19,948 nucleotides of DNA from assembly GCA_964519535.1 (NCBI GenBank), contig CAZFIR010000070.1:1-19948 (forward strand). The letters are read 5' to 3'. How positions within the stretch are numbered: the stretch's first letter is position 1; each line of letters opens with the position of its first letter. Positions 8,064 to 15,677 of the stretch are shown here, in pieces. Under the pieces are notes generated by a model, which searched no databases, had not been told where the DNA came from, and was given only the letters and a program-made list of their open reading frames with translations. Both the position numbers and the translations under genes were made by a program. Source of the DNA: CAYWLI01 sp964519535. GTDB lineage: Bacteria > Desulfobacterota > B13-G15 > RBG-16-54-18.

Positions 8064-8229
8064 GATCTTTCGCCTCCTGTAAAAAACGCCACAGCGCTCT
8101 CCCTCAGGACCAGCGGGTTCATACATGATTAACAGTTGGGGGGATGGATAGCTTCTAAAGGGAAGTGGCACACATCCTCTCCAACCCTTCCGCTCCCTCA
8201 CACGCTGGGCCGGGGAGGAGTCCACTAAC
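8064..8229 (-). other. Non-coding gap between rpmE and prfA
   Basis: This 166-base gap has no stop in the prfA frame, but nothing in it looks like protein family sequence. On the minus strand a short hairpin (AGCGC, loop TGTG, GCGTT with one G-T pair) at about 8083-8098 is followed by a T run (8081-8086), immediately before the prfA ribosome-binding site. It could be a weak terminator for rpmE or an attenuator, but the stem is only 5 base pairs. I see no convincing promoter. Confidence 0.3.
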
Positions 8230-8454
8230 CTATCCCTTCTTCTGCTCCTCCTTTTGGAGGTGTTTGTACTTGCGGGTAAACTTTTCGATCCTGCCCGCTG
8301 TATCCACCAACTTCGCTTTTCCCGTAAAGAAGGGGTGGCAGCGGGAGCAGATGTCCACCGAATAGTTTTCGCGGGTGGACGTGGTCTGAAAGGCGGCCCC
8401 ACAGGCGCAGGTGATGGTAATGTCGTGCATCTCAGGGTGAATCCCTTTTTTCAT
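8230..8454 (-). CDS. rpmE: Ribosomal protein bL31 (zinc-binding type)
   Basis: Large-subunit ribosomal protein at the central protuberance. The 74 residues start MKKGIHPEM and hold four cysteines, C16 and C18 in TCACGA and C36 and C39 in DICSRCHPF, the zinc ribbon of the C+ type L31 as opposed to the zinc-free paralog made under zinc starvation. HPFFTGKAKLVDTAGR (40-55) is the family signature. The frame could start at a TTG at 8460, but the ATG at 8454 preceded by GGGAG at normal spacing is better. It lies 60 bases downstream of rho; the order rho-rpmE-prfA is common in bacteria. Confidence 0.97.
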   Translation of the reverse strand: MKKGIHPEMHDITITCACGAAFQTTSTRENYSVDICSRCHPFFTGKAKLVDTAGRIEKFTRKYKHLQKEEQKKG

Positions 8455-8514
8455 CCTCAACTCCCGTATGGTTCTGAGATAAAACTAGCATGTATTGTCC
8501 AGATTTTCAAGCCT

Positions 8515-9777
8515 TCACTGATTCATAGTATCCAAGAATTCCCGGTTGGAGGAGGTCTTGCGCAACTTATCCATGAGGAACTCCATGCTGTCCACCGTGT
8601 TCATGGGGGTCAGCACCCGACGCACGAGCCACATGCGTTCCAGGTCATTGGCCTCCAACAGAAGTTCCTCTTTCCTCGTACCCGATCGGTTGATATCGAT
8701 TGCGGGAAAAAGTCGGCGGTCTACGAGACGTCGATCCAACATGAGCTCCATATTTCCCGTCCCCTTGAACTCCTCGAAGATAACCTCATCCATCCTGCTC
8801 CCCGTGTCGATGAGGGCGGTGGCGATGATGGTAAGGCTTCCCCCTTCCTCGATGTTTCGGGCGGCACCAAAGAAGCGTTTGGGCCGCTGGAGGGCGTTGG
8901 CATCTATCCCGCCCGAGAGCACTTTGCCGCTGGGGGGTACCACGGCATTGTAGGCACGGGCCAGCCTGGTGATGCTGTCCAAGAGGATGACCACGTCCCC
9001 TTGGTGTTCCACCAGCCGTTTGGCCTTTTCGATGACCATCTCGGCCACCTGCACGTGTCGTTGGGGTGGCTCATCAAAGGTGGAGCTGATCACCTCCCCC
9101 TCCACCGAACGCTCCATGTCGGTCACCTCTTCGGGGCGCTCATCGATGAGAAGTACAATCAGGGTCATCTCCTTGTGATTGGCCATGATGCTGTGGGCGA
9201 TGGACTGCAGGAGCATGGTCTTCCCCGTCCGGGGAGGGGCGACGATAAGTCCCCGCTGCCCTTTGCCGAGGGGGGTGAGTAGATCCATCACCCGGGTGGA
9301 GTAGTCGTCGGCGTCGTACTCCAAGTTGATCTTGTCCCGCGGGTAGAAGGGGGTGAGGTTGTCGAAGAGGATCTTGTCCTTCGCCGTCTCGGGGTCTTCG
9401 AAGTTGAAGGTCTCCACCTTGAGGAGTGCAAAATAGCGCTCCGACTCCTTGGGGGGCCTGACCTGCCCCGCGATGGTATCACCTGTCCGCAGGTTGAACC
9501 GCCTGATCTGCGAAGGGGAGACGTAGATGTCATCGGGGCCCGGCAGGTAATTGTAATCCGGTGATCGAAGAAAACCGAACCCGTCCGGCAAGATCTCCAG
9601 GACCCCCTCCCCAAAGATGACCCCGTTCTTTTCCGCCTGGGCCTGGAGGATGCTGAAGATCAGCTCCTGCCGGCGCATGTTGGCCGCCCCCTCCACGTTC
9701 AGCTCCCTGGCCAGGGTTGCCAGATCCGCAATCTTCCGCTGTTTTAAATCCCTCAAATTGATAATTTCCGTATTCAT
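8515..9777 (-). CDS. rho: Transcription termination factor Rho
   Basis: Hexameric RNA helicase that terminates transcription. The 420 residues have the N-terminal Rho_N helix region (about 7-50), a cold-shock-like RNA-binding domain starting VIFGEGVLEILPDGFGFL (53-70), and the ATPase core. Walker A is GLIVAPPRTGKT (176-187, K186), the catalytic glutamate lies in IDERPEEV (211-218), Walker B is VVILLDS (262-268), the Q loop is around 278-292 and the R loop is near SGTRKEELL (365-373). There is no large insertion between the RNA-binding and ATPase domains as seen in some high-GC lineages. The ATG overlaps the TGA of coaE (ATGA), indicating translational coupling. Confidence 0.98.
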   Translation of the reverse strand: MNTEIINLRDLKQRKIADLATLARELNVEGAANMRRQELIFSILQAQAEKNGVIFGEGVLEILPDGFGFLRSPDYNYLPGPDDIYVSPSQIRRFNLRTGDTIAGQVRPPKESERYFALLKVETFNFEDPETAKDKILFDNLTPFYPRDKINLEYDADDYSTRVMDLLTPLGKGQRGLIVAPPRTGKTMLLQSIAHSIMANHKEMTLIVLLIDERPEEVTDMERSVEGEVISSTFDEPPQRHVQVAEMVIEKAKRLVEHQGDVVILLDSITRLARAYNAVVPPSGKVLSGGIDANALQRPKRFFGAARNIEEGGSLTIIATALIDTGSRMDEVIFEEFKGTGNMELMLDRRLVDRRLFPAIDINRSGTRKEELLLEANDLERMWLVRRVLTPMNTVDSMEFLMDKLRKTSSNREFLDTMNQ

Positions 9778-10376
9778 GCTGTTTCTCTCTCCCTTGTCGC
9801 CTGATAAAACCTGGCTACCTGCTCCTCGGTCTCCTCCTTGGAGCCAGAGTTGTTGATGACATAGTGGGCATAGGAAACTTTCTCCTCCAAGGGAAGCTGG
9901 GTATCTATCCTCTTGACGGCCTCCTCCCTGGATATCTTGTCTCTATCCATAAGGCGCCGAATTTGGATTTTTTTGGTAGTATAGATCACGACTACCAAAT
10001 CTACCCGCTTGTGCTCCCCTGTCTCGATCAAGAGGGGTACATCAAGGACCACATCATCACCCCCGTTTGCTCGGGCCCTTTTCCACATCTCCTCTCGAAG
10101 AGGGGGGTGCAGGATCGCCTCCAGTGCCTTCCTGCGCTCTGGATTCTGGATGAAGATCATACTCCCCAACTTCCTCCGGTCGATCTCCCCCTCCTCGTTG
10201 AGCACCTCCGTGCCAAAGATCCGAACCACCTCCTGCTTGATTACGCTGTCCTGCGCCAAAATCTCATGACAGATATCGTCCGCATCGATCACCGTCAGCC
10301 CCAATTCCTTCAGGGTCCGGGAGACCAGGCTCTTCCCGCTGGCGATCCCTCCTGTCAGGCCTATAATCCTCGGCAT
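9774..10376 (-). CDS. coaE: Dephospho-CoA kinase
   Basis: Last enzyme of coenzyme A synthesis: it phosphorylates the 3'-hydroxyl of dephospho-CoA with ATP. The 200 residues begin MPRIIGLTGGIASGKS with the P-loop GGIASGKS at 9-16. VIDADDICHEIL follows, and the lid and CoA-binding region includes LDVPLLIETG and RLMDRDKISREEAVKRI. An upstream TTG at 10379 is in frame, but the ATG at 10376 forms a TGATG overlap with the gyrB stop and removes an unusual Met-Met start. Its own TGA overlaps the rho ATG, so gyrB, coaE and rho form one tightly coupled chain. Confidence 0.95.
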   Translation of the reverse strand: MPRIIGLTGGIASGKSLVSRTLKELGLTVIDADDICHEILAQDSVIKQEVVRIFGTEVLNEEGEIDRRKLGSMIFIQNPERRKALEAILHPPLREEMWKRARANGGDDVVLDVPLLIETGEHKRVDLVVVIYTTKKIQIRRLMDRDKISREEAVKRIDTQLPLEEKVSYAHYVINNSGSKEETEEQVARFYQATRERETA

Positions 10377-12787
10377 CAAATATCCAGATTCTCCACCTGA
10401 AGGGCATGCTGCTCAATGAAGCGCCTGCGCTCCTCCACCTGATCTCCCATGAGAATGGTAAAGATCTCATCCGCCACCACGGCGTCCTCCACCCGCACCT
10501 GCAGGAGGCTGCGGCTCTCGGGGTTCATGGTGGTCTCCCAGAGCTGCTCGGGATTCATCTCCCCGAGCCCCTTGTATCGCTGGACAGCAAGCCCTTCCTT
10601 GCCGATGGTGGTAATGTAATGCAACAAATCCCCCTTGGACTCTAACCGCTGCTGCCCTCCTGAGTGGTAGATGACAAAGGGGGGTGTCTCAAAACCAGCG
10701 ATGGATTTATAAAGGTTCAGAATATCCCGATATTCGACCGTCTCCACCAGGACCCGACTGATCTTCCTTGACACCGTTCTCCCGTTTATCTGTCCTGTGA
10801 GGGGGAACTCAAAGAGGTTATGCTCCTCATCGGCGGTGATCTCTCCGACATCCATCCCCGCCGAACTCAGGGCCTTATGCAAGGATTTGAGTCGCCGCTT
10901 ATCGCCGAAGTCTTCGGCACAAGCAATCCCCTGTTGCAAAAGGGTCTTGACAGAATCCCGGGGGTAGCCTCTCCGCTCAAGCCTTCGCAAATAGTAATCA
11001 TGCCGTGAAAGCCGGTTCAGGAGATCCAGGAGTTGCTTCCCTCCCAAGCGAGTCCGAGATCCCTTTAACTCCAGCTCCACCCGCTCCATGGCCCGTTCCA
11101 GCAGTGCCCGAGCCATCTCCTCCTCATCCTTGAGGTAGCGATCCTCCTTTCCCATCCGCACCCGATAGAGGGGGGGCTGTGCGATATAGAGGTATCCTCG
11201 CTCAATTACCTCGACCATTTGCCGGTAGAAGAAGGTCAGCAGGAGGGTCCTGATATGTGAGCCGTCGATATCGGCATCGGTCATGATGATGATCCGGTGA
11301 TATCTGAGCTTTGCGAGATCCACGTCGTCTTTATTGATTCCTACCCCTAAGGCGGTGATGATCGTTTTGATCTCCTCATTGGAGAGCATCTTGTCAAATC
11401 GGGCCTTTTCCACGTTGAGGATCTTCCCTTTGAGGGGAAGGATGGCTTGATACTTCCGGTCCCTTCCCTGTTTGGCCGAGCCACCCGCCGAGTCTCCCTC
11501 AACGATGTACAGTTCGCTGTGGGCCGGGTCACGCTCCTGACAATCCGCCAACTTGCCGGGCAGGAGGGTAGTATCCATCCCCCCCTTCTTCCGGGACAGC
11601 TCCCGTGCCTTGCGAGCTGCCAGTCGGGCCCGTGCGGCATCAATTACCTTGGCTAAAATCTTCCGGGAGACCGGGGGGTGCTCTTCGAAGTAACCCCCCA
11701 GTTTCTCATTGGCCAAAGCCTCCACATACCCCTTCACCTCGCTGTTGCCCAGCTTCGTCTTTGTCTGCCCCTCGAACTGGGGGTCAGGTAGTCTCACGCT
11801 GATTACCCCAACCAGTCCCTCGCGGACGTCGTCCCCGCTCAACCCTTCCTTCAGATCCTTGAGGAGGTTGTGGTTAACGGCATAGGCATTGATGGTCCTG
11901 GTCAAGGCCGATTTGAGTCCCACGAGGTGGGTACCTCCCTCATGGGTGTTGATGCTGTTAACAAAGGAGAATATGGTCTCTTTATAGGTATCATTATACT
12001 GGAGGGCGACTTCGATATAGGCATCATTCTTCGTTCCCTCGAAGTAGATGGGTTTGGGATGGATGCAGTTTTTGGCGCGATCAAGATACTCGACAAAGGA
12101 GATAATGCCTCCCTTGTAAAGGAACTGATTGCTCTTATCGTTCCGCTCGTCCTCAATGGTTATCGTGATCCCCTTGTTGAGAAAGGCGTGCTCGCGCAGG
12201 CGTTGAGAGAGGAGATCGTAGCTGAACGCCTGATCCCCGAAGATCTCGGGGTCTGGCTTAAAGGTGATGGTCGTCCCGGTTTTGTTGGTCTTGCCCTCGG
12301 TCTGCAAGGGGGTCTTTTTTCTCCCCCGCTCATAGCGTTGCGAATAGACTTTACCGTCCCTCTTGATCTCTAACTCCAGATACACAGAGAGGGCATTGAC
12401 CACCGAGAGGCCCACGCCATGAAGGCCTCCCGAGACCTTATAGCTTTTTTTGTCGAACTTTCCTCCCGAGTGGAGTTTTGTCAGGACTACTTCCACCGCC
12501 GGCTTTTTTTCTTGACGGTGGATGTCAACGGGGATTCCTCGCCCATTATCCCGTACCGTGACGCTGTTATCTAAATGAATTGATACATCTATTTTCGTAC
12601 AGTGACCAGCAAGGGCCTCATCGATGCTGTTGTCCACCAACTCTTCGGTCAAGTGATGCAGTCCCTCCACACCCGTATTGCCGATATACATGGCGGGCCT
12701 CTTGCGAACAGCAGTCAATCCTTCCAAGACCCTTATATGTCTTGCGTCATAACTGTCTTCCCTGGGGGAATCTATTATTTCACTCAC
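10376..12787 (-). CDS. gyrB: DNA gyrase subunit B
   Basis: ATPase subunit of gyrase, which introduces negative supercoils. The GHKL ATPase domain has E49 in TEELVDNSIDEALAGH, DNGRGIP (80-86) and GGLHGVGLSVVNALS (120-134). The TOPRIM domain has EGDSAGGSAKQGRDR (430-444) and the metal-binding DADID (504-508). The 803-residue length and the stretch from about 540 to 710 before GLAVQRYKGLGEMNP show the roughly 170-residue insertion characteristic of Gram-negative GyrB (family knowledge). The GTG start at 12787 has AGGAG 6 bases upstream (12794-12798). dnaN is 84 bases upstream; recF, often found between them, is absent. The AKQGRDR motif, GyrB numbering and presence of gyrA nearby favour GyrB over ParE. 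Confidence 0.97.
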   Translation of the reverse strand: MSEIIDSPREDSYDARHIRVLEGLTAVRKRPAMYIGNTGVEGLHHLTEELVDNSIDEALAGHCTKIDVSIHLDNSVTVRDNGRGIPVDIHRQEKKPAVEVVLTKLHSGGKFDKKSYKVSGGLHGVGLSVVNALSVYLELEIKRDGKVYSQRYERGRKKTPLQTEGKTNKTGTTITFKPDPEIFGDQAFSYDLLSQRLREHAFLNKGITITIEDERNDKSNQFLYKGGIISFVEYLDRAKNCIHPKPIYFEGTKNDAYIEVALQYNDTYKETIFSFVNSINTHEGGTHLVGLKSALTRTINAYAVNHNLLKDLKEGLSGDDVREGLVGVISVRLPDPQFEGQTKTKLGNSEVKGYVEALANEKLGGYFEEHPPVSRKILAKVIDAARARLAARKARELSRKKGGMDTTLLPGKLADCQERDPAHSELYIVEGDSAGGSAKQGRDRKYQAILPLKGKILNVEKARFDKMLSNEEIKTIITALGVGINKDDVDLAKLRYHRIIIMTDADIDGSHIRTLLLTFFYRQMVEVIERGYLYIAQPPLYRVRMGKEDRYLKDEEEMARALLERAMERVELELKGSRTRLGGKQLLDLLNRLSRHDYYLRRLERRGYPRDSVKTLLQQGIACAEDFGDKRRLKSLHKALSSAGMDVGEITADEEHNLFEFPLTGQINGRTVSRKISRVLVETVEYRDILNLYKSIAGFETPPFVIYHSGGQQRLESKGDLLHYITTIGKEGLAVQRYKGLGEMNPEQLWETTMNPESRSLLQVRVEDAVVADEIFTILMGDQVEERRRFIEQHALQVENLDI

Positions 12788-12871
12788 GTCTCTCTCCTCG
12801 TGGGGATTTTACTGGGTGAGACAAAAAGGGAAAGAGCTTTTTGGAAGATGAACCATAATGAGATTAATTGT
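12788..12871 (-). terminator. Weak hairpin in the dnaN-gyrB gap
   Basis: Between dnaN and gyrB the minus strand reads AAAAAG (12837-12842), an 8-base loop, then CTTTTT (12823-12828). This is a weak A/T stem with a T run and might reduce read-through from dnaN. The stem is too poor in G-C pairs to be sure. No clear gyrB promoter is visible in the gap. Confidence 0.2.
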
Positions 12872-13984
12872 CTAGAGGCGCATAGGCATTATGACATAGA
12901 GATAATTCTCTCTGTCCACGGGCCGTATTACCCCAGAGCTTAATTCCTCCTTTAACTCCAGTTGGACTTTTTCTGTCTCTATGATGTTTAATACATCCAA
13001 AAGATAACGAGCGTTAAAGCTTACCTCTAATGGATTACCTTGATAATCGATTTTTATTTCTTCTTGGACGTTGCCCACTTCTGGCCCACCGGTCCTTATT
13101 TCCATTGAGTCACCTTGAATGGAAAATTTAACACCTTCTCCTTTTTCGCTGGCGATGACTTGAGCCCTGCGCAGAGAGCCTATAAATGCCTTGCGATCTA
13201 GTATAATGTGTTTATCATTTGCGGTGGGAATAACCTGTTGATAATCAGGATATTCTCCCTCGAGAAGACGGACGACTACAATAATGCGCTCTGTCTTGAA
13301 TACACAATTGTTATTTTGGATAGATATGGCTACTTCTGCTTCGTCGTCATCCCCTAAGACCTTCTTTAATTCAGTTAAACCCCGTTTGGATATAATAATA
13401 CCCTTTTCCTCCAGCGTTGTCTTCATCGCTTTATCAATCAGGGATAGTCGATGTCCATCAGTTGCTACCATGCGGAAAAATTCTTCGTTATCTCTCTTTA
13501 CCTTCTCCATATAGATTCCATTAAGATTAAATCGGGATTCCTCGGTGGAAGCAGCAAAGACTGTCTTTTCGATCATTTCCAAAAGATCAGACGCTCCGAC
13601 ACTAAAATAGGCAGAACCATCCGTGACAGGAAACGAAGGAAATTCTTGAGGATCTAATCCCGGCAGGTTAAATATAGTCGTCCCCGTCTTTATTGAAACC
13701 CAAAAGTTTTCCCCGCTCTGTATTTCTACGCGTTCTTCGGAAAGTTCTCTAATAATATCATAGAGCTTCCGTGCTGGAACACAGATGTCTCCTTTTTCCA
13801 CTTTATCGGCTTCTGAAATTTCCATTACTCCTATCTCTAAATCCGTTGCCACAATGCTTATATTGTTTTTTTCTCCAGAAATTAATATATTGGAGAGGAT
13901 AGGGATAGTACTTCTTCTTTCTGCAATTCCTTGTATTTTCCCCAAGGATGTTTGAAAAACGCCTTTTTCTATTATGAATTTCAT
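12872..13984 (-). CDS. dnaN: DNA polymerase III beta subunit (sliding clamp)
   Basis: Ring-shaped clamp that tethers DNA polymerase III to DNA. The 370 residues are of normal length and show the three-domain clamp pattern: IIEKGVFQTSLGKIQGIAERR at the start, FNLNGIYMEK and MVATDGHRLSLIDK (about 147-180) in the middle domain, and the C-terminal VIMPMRL that closes the hydrophobic partner-binding pocket. An AAGGAG ribosome-binding site (13993-13998) lies 8 bases before the ATG. The gene is visibly richer in A+T than its neighbours: sampled 60-base lines give 28-40% GC against about 62-68% in gyrA and hisD. It follows dnaA in the usual order. Confidence 0.97.
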   Translation of the reverse strand: MKFIIEKGVFQTSLGKIQGIAERRSTIPILSNILISGEKNNISIVATDLEIGVMEISEADKVEKGDICVPARKLYDIIRELSEERVEIQSGENFWVSIKTGTTIFNLPGLDPQEFPSFPVTDGSAYFSVGASDLLEMIEKTVFAASTEESRFNLNGIYMEKVKRDNEEFFRMVATDGHRLSLIDKAMKTTLEEKGIIISKRGLTELKKVLGDDDEAEVAISIQNNNCVFKTERIIVVVRLLEGEYPDYQQVIPTANDKHIILDRKAFIGSLRRAQVIASEKGEGVKFSIQGDSMEIRTGGPEVGNVQEEIKIDYQGNPLEVSFNARYLLDVLNIIETEKVQLELKEELSSGVIRPVDRENYLYVIMPMRL

Positions 13985-14118
13985 GTATACATCTCCTTAA
14001 AAAATTAATAGTAATAATAGACACTGTGAAAACGTTGATATCTTCTATAATCTCTTGATACTCAAAAGGTTATTTGTGTTTACTATTTTCCTCTATCAAG
14101 GTTTATATCTGTGCACAA
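13985..14118. other. A+T-rich dnaA-dnaN intergenic region with DnaA-box-like sites
   Basis: This 134-base gap is strongly A+T rich, especially the TTAAAAAATTAATAG stretch near 13997-14011. Near-matches to the DnaA box (TTWTNCACA) on the minus strand are TTGTGCACA (14110-14118, touching the dnaA stop) and GTTTTCACA (14025-14033), each with one mismatch. A short A+T-rich stretch with such sites could serve in origin unwinding or in control of dnaN, but no exact box is present. Confidence 0.35.
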
Positions 14119-15450
14119 CTAACCGGTAATCGTTTTTATGAGATCGGCAATGACGTTCTTTGTATACTGATCATGGGAGCATTTTTCTTCTATCCTCTTT
14201 AAGGAGTGGATCACGGTGGAGTGATCTTTGCCGCCGAATTTTTCACCAATCTCGATAAGGGATGAATTGGTGAGTTTTCTGGCAAGATACATGCCTATTT
14301 GCCGGGGTACGACTATTTGTTTTAGACGCCTCTTTGATCTCAAATCTTTAGGCTTCAGATTAAAATAAGAAGACACCTTTTTTTGTATGCTATCGATGGT
14401 GATAACGGTTTCCTTGTCCTCAATAAAATTCTTCAGGGCCTCCTTAGCCATTTCTAGGTTAATCTCTTGTTTAGTAAGGGAAGCAAAGGCCCCCAAGCGG
14501 ATGAGACAGCCTTCTAAGATGCGGATATTTGAGTTGATGTGGGAAGCCACGTAGAAAGCCACTTCATTGGGAATATAGATGTTTTCTAAAGCCGCTTTTT
14601 TCTTGAGGATGGCTACCTTTGTTTCAACGTCGGGAGGCTGAATATCCGCGATGAGACCCCACTCAAACCTCGACTTCAGGCGTTCCTCAAAGTCAGGTGT
14701 CTCTCGGGGAAGCTTATCGCTTGTGACAACAATTTGTTTTTTATTCTCATACAACGAATTAAAGGTATGAAAGAACTCAATCTGGGTCCGCTCCTTGCCA
14801 GATATAAATTGAATGTCGTCTATGAGGAGCACTTCGATACTTCTGAACTTCTTTCTAAATCCATCCATGCGCTCAAATCGAATGGAGTTTACTAACTCGT
14901 TCGTGAATTCCTCGGAGGATATATAACACACCTTAACAGGGTTCGATACAATCCTGTTTTTTATTATTCTATGGCCGATGGCGTTTAAGAGATGGGTCTT
15001 TCCCAGGCCGACGCCTCCATAGACAAAGAGTGGATTATATCTCCTCCCCGGAGTATCGGCTACTGCTTGGGAAGCAGCATGAGCAAATTGATTTCCCGCA
15101 CCGATCACAAAGTTTTCGAACGTATATCGGGGGTTGAACATGCGACTGGCTAAATCGTCATCCCCCGTTCCATCTCCTGTTGTTTGAGCTTCCTTGAGGT
15201 AGGGGGGCTTTCCCTTCTTTACCTGGAGGGATACCGAGAAATCCTCACCGGTAAGCTCATAAAGGGTCCCTTTGATGGTGTGTACATAGTGTTCAGTGAC
15301 CCAGTCGCGGAAGAAGTTATTAGGGACCTCGAGGACGAGATTCTTCTTGTCGATGGAGCGACAGTGGATGGGTTTAATCCACGTCTCAAAACTGTTTACA
15401 TTTATCTGTCCCTTGATGGTCTCCAAGACCTGTTGCCAGAAATTATCCAT
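14119..15450 (-). CDS. dnaA: Chromosomal replication initiator protein
   Basis: AAA+ initiator that binds oriC and opens the duplex. Domain I is at 1-75 (MDNFWQQVLETIKGQ, SFETWIKP), followed by a short linker of about 30 residues (domain II). Domain III has Walker A GGVGLGKT (145-152) and Walker B VLLIDD (207-212). The C-terminal DNA-binding domain IV has RQIGMYLARKLT and the helix-turn-helix signature DHSTVIHSL at 409-417. The length of 443 is normal. The ATG at 15450 fits the family N terminus, but there is no Shine-Dalgarno (the bases before it read GCATATAAACT), which is odd beside its well-equipped neighbours. The gene is moderately A+T rich, like dnaN. It is flanked by two gaps with DnaA-box-like sites. 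Confidence 0.98.
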   Translation of the reverse strand: MDNFWQQVLETIKGQINVNSFETWIKPIHCRSIDKKNLVLEVPNNFFRDWVTEHYVHTIKGTLYELTGEDFSVSLQVKKGKPPYLKEAQTTGDGTGDDDLASRMFNPRYTFENFVIGAGNQFAHAASQAVADTPGRRYNPLFVYGGVGLGKTHLLNAIGHRIIKNRIVSNPVKVCYISSEEFTNELVNSIRFERMDGFRKKFRSIEVLLIDDIQFISGKERTQIEFFHTFNSLYENKKQIVVTSDKLPRETPDFEERLKSRFEWGLIADIQPPDVETKVAILKKKAALENIYIPNEVAFYVASHINSNIRILEGCLIRLGAFASLTKQEINLEMAKEALKNFIEDKETVITIDSIQKKVSSYFNLKPKDLRSKRRLKQIVVPRQIGMYLARKLTNSSLIEIGEKFGGKDHSTVIHSLKRIEEKCSHDQYTKNVIADLIKTITG

Positions 15451-15659
15451 AGTTTATATGCGCGAAGTCGTTACGTGCGTTGCGCTTTCTTAATCAATGG
15501 AATTTCAACATTTATTCCACAATCTGTGGATATCTATTTGTGATAGGAAAAGGAAAGAGTCTTGAAAATGCCTCTTTAGTAACCTTATTTTACGTTCCAA
15601 AGCCGATGGCTTGTAAAGGCTGGTACGGAAGATAACACATCTGTATCAAAAAAAGGTTT
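15451..15659. other. Region upstream of dnaA: candidate origin and dnaA promoter region
   Basis: This 209-base gap between gyrA and dnaA is non-coding. It carries a DnaA-box-like palindrome (listed separately). A possible minus-strand dnaA promoter is TTTACA (15612-15617) and TAAAAT (15587-15592), but the spacer is 19 bases, longer than ideal. The position beside dnaA and the common orientation of all genes to the left make it a candidate oriC or part of one. No exact TTATCCACA box and no box cluster are present, so this remains tentative. Confidence 0.35.
15513..15533. promoter_or_regulatory. Inverted DnaA-box-like palindrome upstream of dnaA
   Basis: The sequence TCCACA-ATC-TGTGGA (15516-15530) is a perfect inverted repeat. 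On the minus strand ATATCCACA (15525-15533) matches the consensus DnaA box TTATCCACA at 8 of 9 bases. The facing arm TTATTCCACA equals the box with one extra T. Located about 65-80 bases upstream of the dnaA start, it could be an autoregulatory site or an origin element. Confidence 0.4.
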
Positions 15660-15677
15660 TTAGGTCAAGTCCTTTTT
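15648..15677 (-). terminator. Candidate intrinsic terminator of gyrA
   Basis: On the minus strand AAAAAGG (15671-15677) pairs with CCTTTTT (15650-15656) across a 14-base loop, and the T run extends to 15648. The left arm lies in the last codons of gyrA and the stop TAA (15662-15660) is in the loop. The stem is A/T-rich, so strength is doubtful, but the layout and location suit termination between gyrA and dnaA. Confidence 0.35.

Noticed and set aside
8254..9282. Plus-strand open frame (342 codons) opposite rho and rpmE
   Set aside because: Antisense shadow of conserved genes, with unnatural composition (many H, G and P) and no ribosome-binding site.
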